From the NCBI GenBank assembly GCA_965194375.1, contig OZ239428.1: a stretch of DNA of 64,000 nucleotides; one strand, 5' to 3'. The notes below the pieces were generated by a model, which saw only the letters and a list, made by a program, of their open reading frames with translations, did no database searches and was not told the origin of the DNA. The translations under genes and the position numbers were made by a program. Source of the stretch: Tabrizicola_A aquatica. GTDB taxonomy: Bacteria > Pseudomonadota > Alphaproteobacteria > Rhodobacterales > Rhodobacteraceae. Each line of letters starts with the position of its first letter. Position 1 is the stretch's first letter. Shown one piece after another: positions 9,577-18,990 of the stretch.

Positions 9577-10739
9577 TCACGCTCTTTGGCCAAAGCTTTC
9601 TCTGGAATTCCCCCGAAGCGCTGATCGTCGGCGGCCTCCTCGTGCTGCTCGTCGGCCTTCTCCTCCTGACCCTGCGCTCTGCGGGCAAATCCGCCAAATC
9701 CGCCGAACCCCTGATGCGCGAGATGGCTTGGATGTCCCAACGCGTGCAGTCCCTGTCAGACGGTCAGGAACGGCTGGCCGGTGGGCTGCATCACGTCTCG
9801 GAAAATCAGGCGGTCAGCCAGACGGCCATGTTGCAGGTGATGGAACAACGTCTGGCCGAGGTGACGCGGCAAATGGGCGAAAGCCTGCAGGGCACCGCCA
9901 CCCGCACAGCGCGATCCTTGGGCGAATTGCAGCAACGCCTAGAAACCATCGACAAGGCGCAGGCCAATATCGAAAAGCTGTCGGGCAACGTGCTGAACCT
10001 GCAAGACATCCTCGCCAACAAACAGGCGCGCGGGGCCTTTGGTGAAATTCAGCTGAATGACATCGTGCAAAAGGCCCTGCCAGCCGACGCCTACACGATG
10101 CAGGCCACGCTTTCGAACGGCAAGCGCGCCGATTGCCTGATCCATCTGCCCAACCCGCCCGGCCCCATCGTGATTGACGCGAAATTCCCGCTGGAGGCTT
10201 ATGAAGCCCTGCGCCGCGCCGAGAACCCCCGCCAAGTGCAAGAGGCGCAAACGCTTCTGCGCGGAGCCGTCCGGGCGCATATCAAGGCGATTTCCGATAA
10301 GTACATCCTTGAAGGCGAAACCGCCGAAGGCGCGCTGATGTTCCTGCCGTCTGAGGCGGTCTATGCCGAATTGCACGCCAATTTCCCCGAAGTGGTGCGC
10401 GATGGCTTTGCCGCCCGCGTCTGGATAGTCTCGCCCACCACCTGCATGGCCACGCTGAACACCATGCGCGCCGTCTTGAAAGACGCCCGGATGCGCGAAC
10501 AGGCCGGTGCGATCCGCACTGCGCTCCGCCATCTGCACCGCGATGTTGAAATCATCACCGAACGGGTCGACAAGCTGAACACCCATTTCAATCAGGCCCG
10601 CCAAGACCTTGACGGCATCTCCACCGCAGCCGAGCGTGCAGGCAAACGCGCCGCGCGATTGGACAATTTCGATTTCGAAGAACTGGCCCCCACCCCCGCC
10701 GACCCCACCCCCATTCTGGGACCACGAGCTGCCGAATGA
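9573..10739 (+). CDS. rmuC: DNA recombination protein RmuC homologue
   Basis: A 388-residue RmuC-family protein. It starts with one transmembrane helix (about residues 12-30, rich in Leu/Val), followed by a heptad-patterned coiled coil to about residue 150. The RmuC core follows, with ARGAFGEIQL, VIDAKFPLEAYEAL and FLPSEAVYAEL, which belongs to a PD-(D/E)XK-like fold. In E. coli RmuC limits inversion at short inverted repeats. It starts inside the mutL stop (ATGA) and ends in another ATGA overlap with the HutD-like gene, so translation of the three is probably coupled. Confidence 0.92.
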   Translation: MITLFGQSFLWNSPEALIVGGLLVLLVGLLLLTLRSAGKSAKSAEPLMREMAWMSQRVQSLSDGQERLAGGLHHVSENQAVSQTAMLQVMEQRLAEVTRQMGESLQGTATRTARSLGELQQRLETIDKAQANIEKLSGNVLNLQDILANKQARGAFGEIQLNDIVQKALPADAYTMQATLSNGKRADCLIHLPNPPGPIVIDAKFPLEAYEALRRAENPRQVQEAQTLLRGAVRAHIKAISDKYILEGETAEGALMFLPSEAVYAELHANFPEVVRDGFAARVWIVSPTTCMATLNTMRAVLKDARMREQAGAIRTALRHLHRDVEIITERVDKLNTHFNQARQDLDGISTAAERAGKRAARLDNFDFEELAPTPADPTPILGPRAAE

Positions 10740-11254
10740 TGCGCCACCTGACGCCTGCCGATTACACCACCATGCCTTGGGCCAATGGCAAAGGCCGCAC
10801 GATCGAGATGCTGCGGGTCGAGGCAGAGGGCCGGCTCAAATGGCGGCTCTCCCGCGCCTCAGTGGTGGAAAACGGCGATTTTTCCCTGTTTCCGGGCATC
10901 GAGCGGAACCTGACCGTCCTGACCGGGCCGGGCTTTGATCTGGTGGGCGACGGGCTGCACCTTGCCGCCCGCCCCTTGGTGCCCGTGGAATTCCCCGGCG
11001 ATGTGGCCCTGCGCGCCGAAGGCGTTTCGGCACCGTCAGACGATTTCAACGTCATGACCGCCCGCGCCCTGCCGCGCCCCGAGGTCGCCGTGATCACAGG
11101 CCGGGTTAATCTGCCGCAAGGCGGGCTTTTGGCCATTTATGCGCTGGGGCCGTCGGTGGTGAATAACCATGCCATGGCGGCACAAGATCTGATCCTGACC
11201 GAAGATGCCGCCCGGGTTGAGGGGCACACCCTTGTTGTAAGGCGGTTGGGGTAA
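10736..11254 (+). CDS. HutD/Ves family cupin-like protein
   Basis: A 172-residue protein of the HutD/Ves family, a beta-barrel cupin-like fold. The opening (DYTTMPWANGKGRTIEML) and the following WRLSRASVVENGDFSLFPG and DFNVMTAR are the family hallmarks. HutD is often found in histidine-utilisation operons but its biochemical role is unsettled. No hut genes are in this window, so it may have another role here. Start codons ATG 10736 and ATG 10739 are adjacent; the former overlaps the rmuC stop. Confidence 0.85.
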   Translation: MMRHLTPADYTTMPWANGKGRTIEMLRVEAEGRLKWRLSRASVVENGDFSLFPGIERNLTVLTGPGFDLVGDGLHLAARPLVPVEFPGDVALRAEGVSAPSDDFNVMTARALPRPEVAVITGRVNLPQGGLLAIYALGPSVVNNHAMAAQDLILTEDAARVEGHTLVVRRLG

Positions 11255-11312
11255 GCAGCCCCCACCCCCAACCCCGCTTGATCTTTCCCCGCAGCCCGGA
11301 AACTCTGCCACG

Positions 11313-11924
11313 ATGTTTCACCTTGTCCCCCTCGACACGCTCCTGACCTTTGCCATGGCGGGCATTCTTTTGAACCTGACACCGGGGTCAGATGTGATGT
11401 TCGCCACCGCCAGCGGCATGGCAGGCGGGCCGCGTGCAGGCATGGCGGCGGGGGCAGGGGTAGGGCTTGGCGGGTTTTGGCATGTGGGGCTTGCCGCCCT
11501 TGGCGTGGCCGCCCTTCTGGCCGCACACCCGGCCGCGACGGTCGCCCTGCGCTGGTTCGGTGCGGGCTATCTGCTCTATCTGGCCTACAGCGCCTGGACC
11601 ACCGGCCCCGCGCAGACCCCCACTGGCACCGCAAGCCTCGCCCGCGCCTTCTGGCGGGGGTTTGTTACCAATGCGCTGAACCCCAAGGTGGCACTTTTCG
11701 TACTGGCCTTCCTGCCCCAGTTCACCGATCCCGCGCGCGGCCCGGTTTGGCAGCAGATCCTTATCCTTGGTGCGGTCTTTACGGCGACGGGGATGGTGAT
11801 TACTTCAGGCTACGGCGCCTTGGCCGGATATGCCGGGCAGGCCCTCGCCGCCCGCATGGGTGTGATGAACAAACTCGCAGCCGGGGTCTTTGCCCTTTTG
11901 GCGCTGCGCATGATGCAGGAGTGA
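11313..11924 (+). CDS. LysE family translocator
   Basis: A 203-residue inner-membrane protein with about six hydrophobic segments. The early LNLTPGSDVMFATASG matches the conserved LysE/RhtB motif (PGP...A...G). Members export amino acids or related small metabolites. Substrate cannot be told from the sequence. It is followed three bases later by a homocysteine S-methyltransferase-like gene, so export or turnover of a sulfur amino acid is a possible link, but that is inference from proximity only. Confidence 0.88.
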   Translation: MFHLVPLDTLLTFAMAGILLNLTPGSDVMFATASGMAGGPRAGMAAGAGVGLGGFWHVGLAALGVAALLAAHPAATVALRWFGAGYLLYLAYSAWTTGPAQTPTGTASLARAFWRGFVTNALNPKVALFVLAFLPQFTDPARGPVWQQILILGAVFTATGMVITSGYGALAGYAGQALAARMGVMNKLAAGVFALLALRMMQE

Positions 11925-11927
11925 ACG

Positions 11928-12824
11928 ATGGCGGTAATTACCCTTCTGGATGGCGGCATGGGGCAGGAATTGGTGGCGCGCTCGGGGGATGAGCCGACGC
12001 CGCTTTGGGCCACCCGCGTGATGATCGACCATCCCGGTCTGGTGAAAGCCATCCACGCCGATTACTTCACCGCCGGGGCCTCGGTGGCCACGACCAACAC
12101 CTATAACATCCTGCATGACCGGCTGGTGGGCGTCGGCCTTGACCACTACTACCACGCGCTCCACCTGCGCGCCCTGATGGAGGCGCATGAGGCCCGCGCC
12201 GAGGCCGGACGCGGCCTCATCGCCGGGTCCATGGGGCCGTTGGGCGAAAGCTATCGCCCCGACCTGACCCCTGCGGTTGCGGTCTCCACCGCGCTTTATG
12301 CCGAAAAGGCCGCTCTCATGGCGCCCCATGTCGATGTGATCCTGTGCGAAACCATGTCGTCCCTCGACCTCTGCCGCGGTGCACTTGCTGGCGCGCAGGC
12401 GGCGGGCAAGCCAGTGTGGCTCTCAATCTCGGTCGATGACCGCGACGGCAGCAAACTGCGCTCGGGTGAGGCGGTGGCAGACCTTGCCAAGGTGATCGCC
12501 GAACACCCCACCGCCGCCGTGCTGGCCAATTGCTCGATGCCCGAAGCGATGGAGGCGGCACTGGCCGTCTTGCGCGATATGGGGCGGCCCTTTGGCGCCT
12601 ATGCCAACGGCTTTTCCGAAATCTCCAGCCTGCCGCTGCCCGACACCCACGACGCGCCCGACTATTGCGCCCGCCATGACCTGACACCCGAACGCTACAC
12701 CGCCTTCGCCCTGCGCTGGGTGGACATGGGCGCCACCATCGTCGGCGGCTGCTGCGAGGTGGGCCCGGCCCATATCGCCCATCTGGCCGCGGCGCTGAAA
12801 TCGGCGGGCCACCAGATCGCATGA
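11928..12824 (+). CDS. Homocysteine S-methyltransferase family protein
   Basis: A 298-residue single-domain TIM barrel of the homocysteine methyltransferase family. The zinc-binding cysteines are visible: ANCSMPEAM near residue 200 and the Gly-Gly-Cys-Cys pair in VGGCCEVGPAHI near residue 271. Such stand-alone enzymes transfer methyl groups from S-methylmethionine or betaine-type donors to homocysteine. The donor cannot be read from the sequence. The N-terminal LLDGGMGQEL is also typical. It overlaps the following pseudouridine synthase gene by ATGA. Confidence 0.9.
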   Translation: MAVITLLDGGMGQELVARSGDEPTPLWATRVMIDHPGLVKAIHADYFTAGASVATTNTYNILHDRLVGVGLDHYYHALHLRALMEAHEARAEAGRGLIAGSMGPLGESYRPDLTPAVAVSTALYAEKAALMAPHVDVILCETMSSLDLCRGALAGAQAAGKPVWLSISVDDRDGSKLRSGEAVADLAKVIAEHPTAAVLANCSMPEAMEAALAVLRDMGRPFGAYANGFSEISSLPLPDTHDAPDYCARHDLTPERYTAFALRWVDMGATIVGGCCEVGPAHIAHLAAALKSAGHQIA

Positions 12825-13474
12825 TCCCCGATTTCGACTATCGCCCGCCAGACGTGCCTTTGGACATCCTCTATCAGGACGACCAAATCATCGTGGCCAA
12901 CAAACCTGCGGGGCTTTTGTCGGTGCCGGGCAAGCTGGAAGGGCGCGAAGATTGTCTCGTCACCCGCCTGCAAGCCGCGCATTGGGATACGCTTTTGGTG
13001 CATCGGCTGGATTGTGACACGTCAGGCGTCATCATCTTCGCCCGCACCAAACAGGCGCAGGGGTTCTTGGGGCAGGAATTCGAACAGCGCCGGGCGAAGA
13101 AAACCTATGTCGCGCGGGTGATGGGCGACATGGCGCAAGACTCTGGCCATGTCGACCTGCCCTTGGGGGCCGATTGGCCGAACCGACCGCGCCAGATGGT
13201 CAGCCATGAGCATGGCCGCCCCGCGCAGACCGATTGGCAGGTCATCGGCCGCGCCCCCGGCGAGACACGCGTGCGGCTTTCGCCACTGACCGGGCGCAGC
13301 CACCAGCTTCGGGTGCATATGCTGGCCTTGGGCCACCCGATCTTGGGCGATCCGATCTATGCCACGGGCGCGGCTCGCGCCTATCCGCGCCTGATGCTTC
13401 ATGCCGAGACACTGGGGCTGCATCACCCCCGCAGCGGGGCTTGGGTGGAGTTTACTGCCCCCTGCCCGTTTTGA
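12821..13474 (+). CDS. rluA: RluA family pseudouridine synthase
   Basis: A 217-residue pseudouridine synthase close in length to E. coli RluA (dual 23S rRNA 746 / tRNA 32). The catalytic motif HRLDCDTSGV with the essential Asp is at about residue 65, and LTGRSHQLRVHM and LGDPIYA follow. There is no N-terminal S4 domain, which separates it from RluC/RluD-type proteins and supports RluA. The start overlaps the stop of the upstream methyltransferase (ATGA). Target site is by analogy. Confidence 0.88.
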   Translation: MIPDFDYRPPDVPLDILYQDDQIIVANKPAGLLSVPGKLEGREDCLVTRLQAAHWDTLLVHRLDCDTSGVIIFARTKQAQGFLGQEFEQRRAKKTYVARVMGDMAQDSGHVDLPLGADWPNRPRQMVSHEHGRPAQTDWQVIGRAPGETRVRLSPLTGRSHQLRVHMLALGHPILGDPIYATGAARAYPRLMLHAETLGLHHPRSGAWVEFTAPCPF

Positions 13475-13537
13475 GGCTCACGTCGTTTACCTTACTGCAA
13501 TGTTGGTGGTGTCTAATGCGGAGTGAAAGGAGGCCAC

Positions 13538-15142
13538 ATGTGCCTGCTGTTTCAGTTCCGCTTTCTGCCGCTGACGCTGTCAGCCCTTCTGGCGATGGCC
13601 GCATTGGTGGCCGCAACCGTCTGGCCTGACTGGGCCTTTTTCTTCACCTGCACCTTTGTCGGCTTTGCCATGCTGGTCGCCCTTGGCCTGCATGACATCA
13701 GCCAAACCCGCCATGCCGTCTTGCGCAACTATCCCATCGCCGCGCATCTGCGCTTCCTTCTGGAATCCGTCCGTCCCGAAATGCGGCAGTATTTCTTCGA
13801 AGGCGAAAAAGACGGTGCGCCCTTCCCGCGCGACAAACGCGCCATCGTCTATCAGCGCGCCAAAAAGGAATTGGACAAACGCCCCTTCGGCACGATGTAC
13901 GATGTCTATCAAGAGCAATACGAATGGCTGCACCATTCCCTTGCCCCCTCCGCACCCCTGCCCATTGACCAGATGCGCGTGCAGATCAGCAGCTATTCCG
14001 CCAGCCTTCTGAACATCTCCGCCATGAGCTATGGGGCGCTGTCCGCCAATGCCATTCGCGCGCTGAACAAGGGCGCGCAGGCGGGCGGGTTCTTTCACGA
14101 CACCGGCGAAGGGGGCGTCTCGCCCTATCACCGCGAACAGGGTGGTGATCTGGTTTGGGAAATCGGATCGGGCTATTTCGGCTGCCGGGCTGCCGATGAC
14201 GGGTTTGACCCGGCAAAGTTTGCCCAAAACGCCGCCGATCCGCAGATCAAGATGATCGAGGTGAAACTCAGCCAAGGGGCCAAGCCCGGCCATGGCGGGG
14301 TCTTGCCCGCGGCCAAGGTCACAGCGGAAATCGCCGCCATTCGCGGCGTGCCGATGGGTCAAGATTGCGTCTCACCCGCCAGCCATTCGGCGTTTTCCAC
14401 CCCCATTGGGCTTTTGCACTTCATCGCACAGCTTCGCGATCTGTCAGGCGGCAAGCCCACCGGGTTCAAGCTCTGCATCGGGCATGAGTGGGAGTTTCTG
14501 GCAATCTGCAAGGCGATGGTGGACACGGGCATCACCCCCGATTTCATCGTGATCGACGGCAAAGAGGGCGGCACCGGCGCCGCCCCACTTGAGTTTATGG
14601 ATCACATCGGCATGCCTTTGCGCGATGGGCTGTCCTTTGCCCATAACGCGCTCATCGGTGTGGGGCTGCGGGACCGGGTGAAGCTCGGGGCCTCGGGCAA
14701 GATCACCTCGGCCTTTGACATGGCGCGCGTCATGGCGCTCGGGGCCGATTGGTGCAACGCCGCGCGGGGGTTCATGTTCGCGGTCGGCTGTATTCAGGCC
14801 CAATCCTGCCATACCGGCGAATGCCCGACCGGGGTGGCCACCCAAGACCCCCTGCGCCAGCGCGCGCTGGTGGTGACCGACAAGGCAGACCGGGTGCGCA
14901 ACTTTCACCACAACACGCTGCACGCGCTGTCAGAACTGGTGGCAGCGGCGGGGCTGGCCCACCCCCGCGATCTGCGCCCGCATCACTTTCAGCGCCGGGC
15001 CTCCTCGGACAAGGTGATTTCCTTTGCTGAACAATATGAACAGCTTGCCCCCGGCATCCTCTTGCACAACCCAGCCGCAAGCCCGCGCTACGGCGCGGCT
15101 TGGGCACTGGCGCAAAGCAGCAGCTTTGCCCGGGTAGGATGA
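13538..15142 (+). CDS. FMN-binding glutamate synthase-like protein, membrane-anchored
   Basis: A 534-residue protein carrying only the central/FMN domain of glutamate synthase (GltB-like TIM barrel). Two hydrophobic helices open the protein (about residues 8-55). The FMN/substrate segment includes GKEGGTGAAPLEF, and the 3Fe-4S cysteines are present as C-x5-C-x4-C in GCIQAQSCHTGECPTG. It lacks the N-terminal glutaminase, so it is not the assimilatory enzyme; the complete gltB and gltD lie elsewhere in this window. AAAGGAGG at 13526-13533 supports ATG 13538 over the in-frame GTG at 13523. Substrate unknown. Confidence 0.9.
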   Translation: MCLLFQFRFLPLTLSALLAMAALVAATVWPDWAFFFTCTFVGFAMLVALGLHDISQTRHAVLRNYPIAAHLRFLLESVRPEMRQYFFEGEKDGAPFPRDKRAIVYQRAKKELDKRPFGTMYDVYQEQYEWLHHSLAPSAPLPIDQMRVQISSYSASLLNISAMSYGALSANAIRALNKGAQAGGFFHDTGEGGVSPYHREQGGDLVWEIGSGYFGCRAADDGFDPAKFAQNAADPQIKMIEVKLSQGAKPGHGGVLPAAKVTAEIAAIRGVPMGQDCVSPASHSAFSTPIGLLHFIAQLRDLSGGKPTGFKLCIGHEWEFLAICKAMVDTGITPDFIVIDGKEGGTGAAPLEFMDHIGMPLRDGLSFAHNALIGVGLRDRVKLGASGKITSAFDMARVMALGADWCNAARGFMFAVGCIQAQSCHTGECPTGVATQDPLRQRALVVTDKADRVRNFHHNTLHALSELVAAAGLAHPRDLRPHHFQRRASSDKVISFAEQYEQLAPGILLHNPAASPRYGAAWALAQSSSFARVG

Positions 15143-15215
15143 AACCCGCGAAGAGTGCCCGGCACGGGCTCGATGAGCGTGGCTCCTCGGTCCCGTTGGT
15201 CCCTTCTCGCGGGGG

Positions 15216-17192
15216 TCAAAGCCCCAGCGCCACCTTGCGCCCCTCATGAAAGGCATAGGCCGCAAGCCGAGGGGCCGCGCAATCGCCGATCCGGTGCGTC
15301 GCCTTGCCCGCGAACCCCTCGGGCCAAGGGTCAAAGCTGCGGTTCGTCGTGGCCATCACAAGACCCGAAGCGGCGAGCGTTTCTTCCTCACCCGTCAGCA
15401 TGTTCTTCACGGTGACGCCATTGCCGTGCCAACGCGTCAGGCAATGTTCGGTCAGGAATTTCACCCCCAGCTTGGCCAACCGCCGCCGCGCCGCGCCATC
15501 GGCGGCGGTGCGGGCGATCTCTTTGCCAACAAAGGGCTCGGGCGTGACAATTACCACCTGATGCCCGCGCTCCGCCAAAGTCCAGGCCGTGCCCACCCCG
15601 CGCCAGTTTGACCCTTCGTCATACACGATCACCGCATCACCGAGCCGCGCCTCACGCCGCATCGCGGCCTCGGGCGACCAGACCCCACCGAGATCAATCC
15701 CCGGCAGGGTGGCCAGATGCGGCTGCCAGCGCTGGAACCCGGTTTCATCGGGCAGGGACCCGGTGGCCAAGATCACCACATCGGCCGGATGGGCGGCAAT
15801 CTCGGCCTCGTCCAGAAAAGTATTCAGCCGCAGCGTCACACCCAGCTTGGCGAACTGGCGTTCATACCACTCCATCAGATCCAAAATCTGCGCCCGGCGC
15901 GGCTGCATCCCCGCCAGCCGGAACTGCCCGCCAATCTGCGGCAGTGCCTCGACAATCTCCACCCGGTGCCCCTGCTCCGCCGCCGCCCGCGCCGCCTCCA
16001 ACCCCGCGGGCCCAGCGCCGACCACCAACACCGACTTCGCCACCCCGGCCTTTTCAAACCGATCGCCGCCCCATTCCCACTCGCGGCCCACCGAGGGGTT
16101 CACAAGGCAAGAAATCCAGTAGTCGCGCGACCGCCGCCCCCAGCACATCTGGTTGCACGAGATACAGCCGCGAATATCCTCGGCCCGCCCCTCGGTCACC
16201 TTACGCGCCAGATGCGGATCGGCGATCTGCCCGCGCACGATCGACACCATATCCGCCTCGCCCGAGGCAAGGATGGTTTCGGCATTGTCCGGCGTCCGCA
16301 CCCCCGCCTCAGACGTGATGACCGCGTGCTTCACCACTGCTTTCAGCCGCGCCGTCAGCGGCGTGGTCAGCTTTTCACCCTCGGTAAAGGCCGGGATAAT
16401 GCCTTCAAACTCGAGATAGCTGCCAAAGCCGCAGGTGACATAATCGACATCCTCGGTCGCATCATGCAAGGCGACGATCTCGCACAGATCATCGGCCGAC
16501 AAAGACACCGAATAGCCCGGCGAATAGCTGATCGCCAAACCGATGATGAAATCCGGCCCACAGTCACGGCGAATGCGGGCGATCAACTCGCGCGAAAACC
16601 GGGTGCGGTTTTCCAAAGACCCGCCCCATTGGTCGTCACGCTGGTTTGACCATGGGGTCCAGAACTGGTCGATCAGCGAATGATAGGCCGCCCAAACCTC
16701 CACCCCCTGAAAGCCGCAGGCCTGCGCGCGGCGGGCGGCGGTGGCGTGGGCCTCCAGCACCTCATCAATCTCGGCTTCGGTCATCTTATGGCTGCCGTCG
16801 CTGTCATGGTAAGACGGCCCGCCCGAAGGCGACCAATGCGGCTGAAACGACAGATCGGAATCGCCATGCGCGCCAACGTGGTAAATCTGCTGCACAATCA
16901 CCGCGCCAGCCGCTTTCACCTTGTCGGTGATCGCCTGAAAATGCGGAATAACGGCATCGGATTCATGGGCCAGATTGCCCCGCGTCAGAACCCCGGTGCG
17001 GTGCGCGGGCACCGGTTCGGTCACGATCATGCCCGCCCCGCCCAGCGCGCGTTCCAGCCAATAGGCCCCTTGGCGAGCCAGTGGCAGGCCGCCTTCGGCC
17101 ATGTTGTTGGTGTGCGCGCCAAAGACGATCCGGTTGCGCAGGGTCTTGCCGCGCAAGGTGACGGGCGACAAAAGGCGGGGATGCTGGGTCAT
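15216..17192 (-). CDS. NADH:flavin oxidoreductase (TMADH / dienoyl-CoA reductase type)
   Basis: A 658-residue three-part flavoprotein: an old-yellow-enzyme FMN TIM barrel (KTLRNRIVFGAHTNNMAEGG at the start), a 4Fe-4S binding segment (GCISCNQMC followed after 11 residues by another Cys), and C-terminal FAD and NAD(P) domains (VVGAGPAGLEAARAA). This is the layout of trimethylamine dehydrogenase and 2,4-dienoyl-CoA reductase. ATG 17192 is chosen because homology to the barrel starts there; the open frame runs 57 codons further upstream without family resemblance. It lies downstream of an aldehyde dehydrogenase gene, separated by a clear terminator. Substrate not determinable. Confidence 0.88.
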   Translation of the reverse strand: MTQHPRLLSPVTLRGKTLRNRIVFGAHTNNMAEGGLPLARQGAYWLERALGGAGMIVTEPVPAHRTGVLTRGNLAHESDAVIPHFQAITDKVKAAGAVIVQQIYHVGAHGDSDLSFQPHWSPSGGPSYHDSDGSHKMTEAEIDEVLEAHATAARRAQACGFQGVEVWAAYHSLIDQFWTPWSNQRDDQWGGSLENRTRFSRELIARIRRDCGPDFIIGLAISYSPGYSVSLSADDLCEIVALHDATEDVDYVTCGFGSYLEFEGIIPAFTEGEKLTTPLTARLKAVVKHAVITSEAGVRTPDNAETILASGEADMVSIVRGQIADPHLARKVTEGRAEDIRGCISCNQMCWGRRSRDYWISCLVNPSVGREWEWGGDRFEKAGVAKSVLVVGAGPAGLEAARAAAEQGHRVEIVEALPQIGGQFRLAGMQPRRAQILDLMEWYERQFAKLGVTLRLNTFLDEAEIAAHPADVVILATGSLPDETGFQRWQPHLATLPGIDLGGVWSPEAAMRREARLGDAVIVYDEGSNWRGVGTAWTLAERGHQVVIVTPEPFVGKEIARTAADGAARRRLAKLGVKFLTEHCLTRWHGNGVTVKNMLTGEEETLAASGLVMATTNRSFDPWPEGFAGKATHRIGDCAAPRLAAYAFHEGRKVALGL

Positions 17193-17260
17193 GTCGGATC
17201 CTTCGGCTGATGCCAAAGGGAAGAATAAATCGACATATGTGTCAAGTTTTCTTTGGGCAA

Positions 17261-17289
17261 AGAAAAACCCCGGCCAAGGCCGGGGTTTC
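17261..17289 (-). terminator. Rho-independent terminator of the aldehyde dehydrogenase gene
   Basis: AAACCCCGGCC (17266-17276) and GGCCGGGGTTT (17279-17289) form an 11-bp stem with a minimal loop. Read on the minus strand it begins just after the aldehyde dehydrogenase stop and is followed by a TTTTTCTTT tract, the standard intrinsic terminator pattern. Confidence 0.9.
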
Positions 17290-17292
17290 GCG

Positions 17293-18738
17293 TCAGCCTT
17301 GGCTCGGGTCCCAAGCGGAAACCGCCTTGACCTCAAGGAATTCTTCCAAGCCCCAGATGCCACCCTCCCGCGCGCGGCCCGATTGCTTCACCCCGCCAAA
17401 GGGTGACCCGGCCGCCCGGCTTTTGCCGTTCATCTGCACCATGCCCGCCTTCAAGGCCCGGGCCATGCGGTTGCGCTTGGCCCCATCTTGGCTTTGCACA
17501 TAATGCGTCAGACCATAGGGCGAGTCATTGGCGATGCGCACCGCATCCGCTTCGTCCTCAAAGGGAATCATGCACAGAACCGGGCCAAAGATCTCCTCGC
17601 GCTCAATCGTCATGCCCGGCACCACATCGGCAAACACCGTCGGCTTCACAAAGTAACCGCGGTTAAAGCCATCCGGCAGACCGGGGCCGCCAGCAACCAG
17701 CCGCGCGCCCTCATCAATGCCCTTCTGGATATAGCCCTGAATCTGCTCCCACTGGCGCTTGTTCACCACCGGGCCAACATGCGAGCCTTCTTCCAGCGCA
17801 TTGCCAACCTTGGTCTCACTGGCGACCTGTGCGGCGATTTCCACAGCCTTGTCATAGACCCCGCGCTGCACCAGCATCCGGCTGGGCGCGTTGCAGGACT
17901 GGCCAGTGTTGTCCATCATATGGCGCACACCGCGCTCCACCGCGCGATCATCGGCATCGGCAAAGATCACGTTGGCGCCCTTGCCGCCCAGCTCCAGCGT
18001 CACACGCTTCAGCGTCTCGGCAGCGGCTTTGGAAATGGCACGGCCCGCGCGGGTTGACCCGGTAAAGGAAATCATCTCGACATCAGGGTGGCTCGACAGG
18101 CGGCTGCCCACCCCCATGCCGTCCCCGTTCACCAGGTTGAACACCCCCGGCGGCAGGCCCGCATCATGGCAGAACTCGGCGAAAATCATCGCGTTCAGCG
18201 GGCTTTCTTCCGAAGGCTTCAGCACGCAGGTGCAACCCGCCAGAATCGCCGGAATCGCCTTCAGCGCGATCTGGTTCATCGGCCAGTTCCACGGCGTGAT
18301 CAGACCCACCACGCCAATCGGCTCCAGAATGATCCGGTCATTCGGGGCATGATCCCCCAGCGGGCGGTCCCATTCCAGCGTGTCAAAGGCGGTCAGGAAA
18401 TTGCCCGCATGCCACGGCAAGCACGGCGCCTGCAATTCACGGGCATGTTTCAGGGGTGAACCCATTTCAAGGCTGATGGCATGGGCCAACTCTTCCTTGC
18501 GCGCCTCATACTGCTCCAAAATCCGCACCACCGCCGCACGGCGGGTGGCCGGAGAGGTCGCAGCCCAAGCCGGAAACGCGGCCTTGGCAGCAGCCACGGC
18601 CGCATCACAATCGGCTTCCGAGCCAAGCGAGATCACCGCCACCGGCTCTTCGTTGGACGGGTTGATCACATCGCAATCGCGGCCCGCAATCGGGGCGACC
18701 CAACGGCCATTGATGTAAAAATCACGTTTGATGAGCAT
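17293..18738 (-). CDS. NAD(P)-dependent aldehyde dehydrogenase
   Basis: A 481-residue aldehyde dehydrogenase superfamily enzyme. It shows the ELGGKGAN segment with the general-base Glu, the catalytic Cys at about residue 282 in NTGQSCNAP, and the C-terminal FGGVKQSGRAREGG. ATG 18738 is preceded by AAGGAGG at good spacing, so the longer frame upstream is not used. It oxidises an aldehyde to an acid with NAD(P)+; the specific substrate cannot be read. The downstream flavin oxidoreductase is in the same direction but separated by a terminator, so they are probably independent units. Confidence 0.93.
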   Translation of the reverse strand: MLIKRDFYINGRWVAPIAGRDCDVINPSNEEPVAVISLGSEADCDAAVAAAKAAFPAWAATSPATRRAAVVRILEQYEARKEELAHAISLEMGSPLKHARELQAPCLPWHAGNFLTAFDTLEWDRPLGDHAPNDRIILEPIGVVGLITPWNWPMNQIALKAIPAILAGCTCVLKPSEESPLNAMIFAEFCHDAGLPPGVFNLVNGDGMGVGSRLSSHPDVEMISFTGSTRAGRAISKAAAETLKRVTLELGGKGANVIFADADDRAVERGVRHMMDNTGQSCNAPSRMLVQRGVYDKAVEIAAQVASETKVGNALEEGSHVGPVVNKRQWEQIQGYIQKGIDEGARLVAGGPGLPDGFNRGYFVKPTVFADVVPGMTIEREEIFGPVLCMIPFEDEADAVRIANDSPYGLTHYVQSQDGAKRNRMARALKAGMVQMNGKSRAAGSPFGGVKQSGRAREGGIWGLEEFLEVKAVSAWDPSQG

Positions 18739-18990
18739 GGCGCCCTCCTTCGGTTTGCGCGCAACCTGACAGGGCGGGCAGATTCCGGCAAGGGGCTGAC
18801 GCGACACTATGGTCAAAGATGCGACGCTGGCGGAACAGGGGTTCTGCCCAGCCGCGCGAAAGCGGGAGGGTGTTTTGCCCTGCGGGACCAAACCGCGAAG
18901 TGGTCCTTAACTTGGGGTCCGGGCGCGTGGTAGGGTGCCCTTCTCTGGGCAAAGGGCGTACACTGGTCCCATCACACACCGGAGTATCCC

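Noticed and set aside
15143..15215. Partial CCCGCG/CGCGGG symmetry between convergent genes
   Set aside because: Arms mismatch internally and no T-run, so not called as a terminator.
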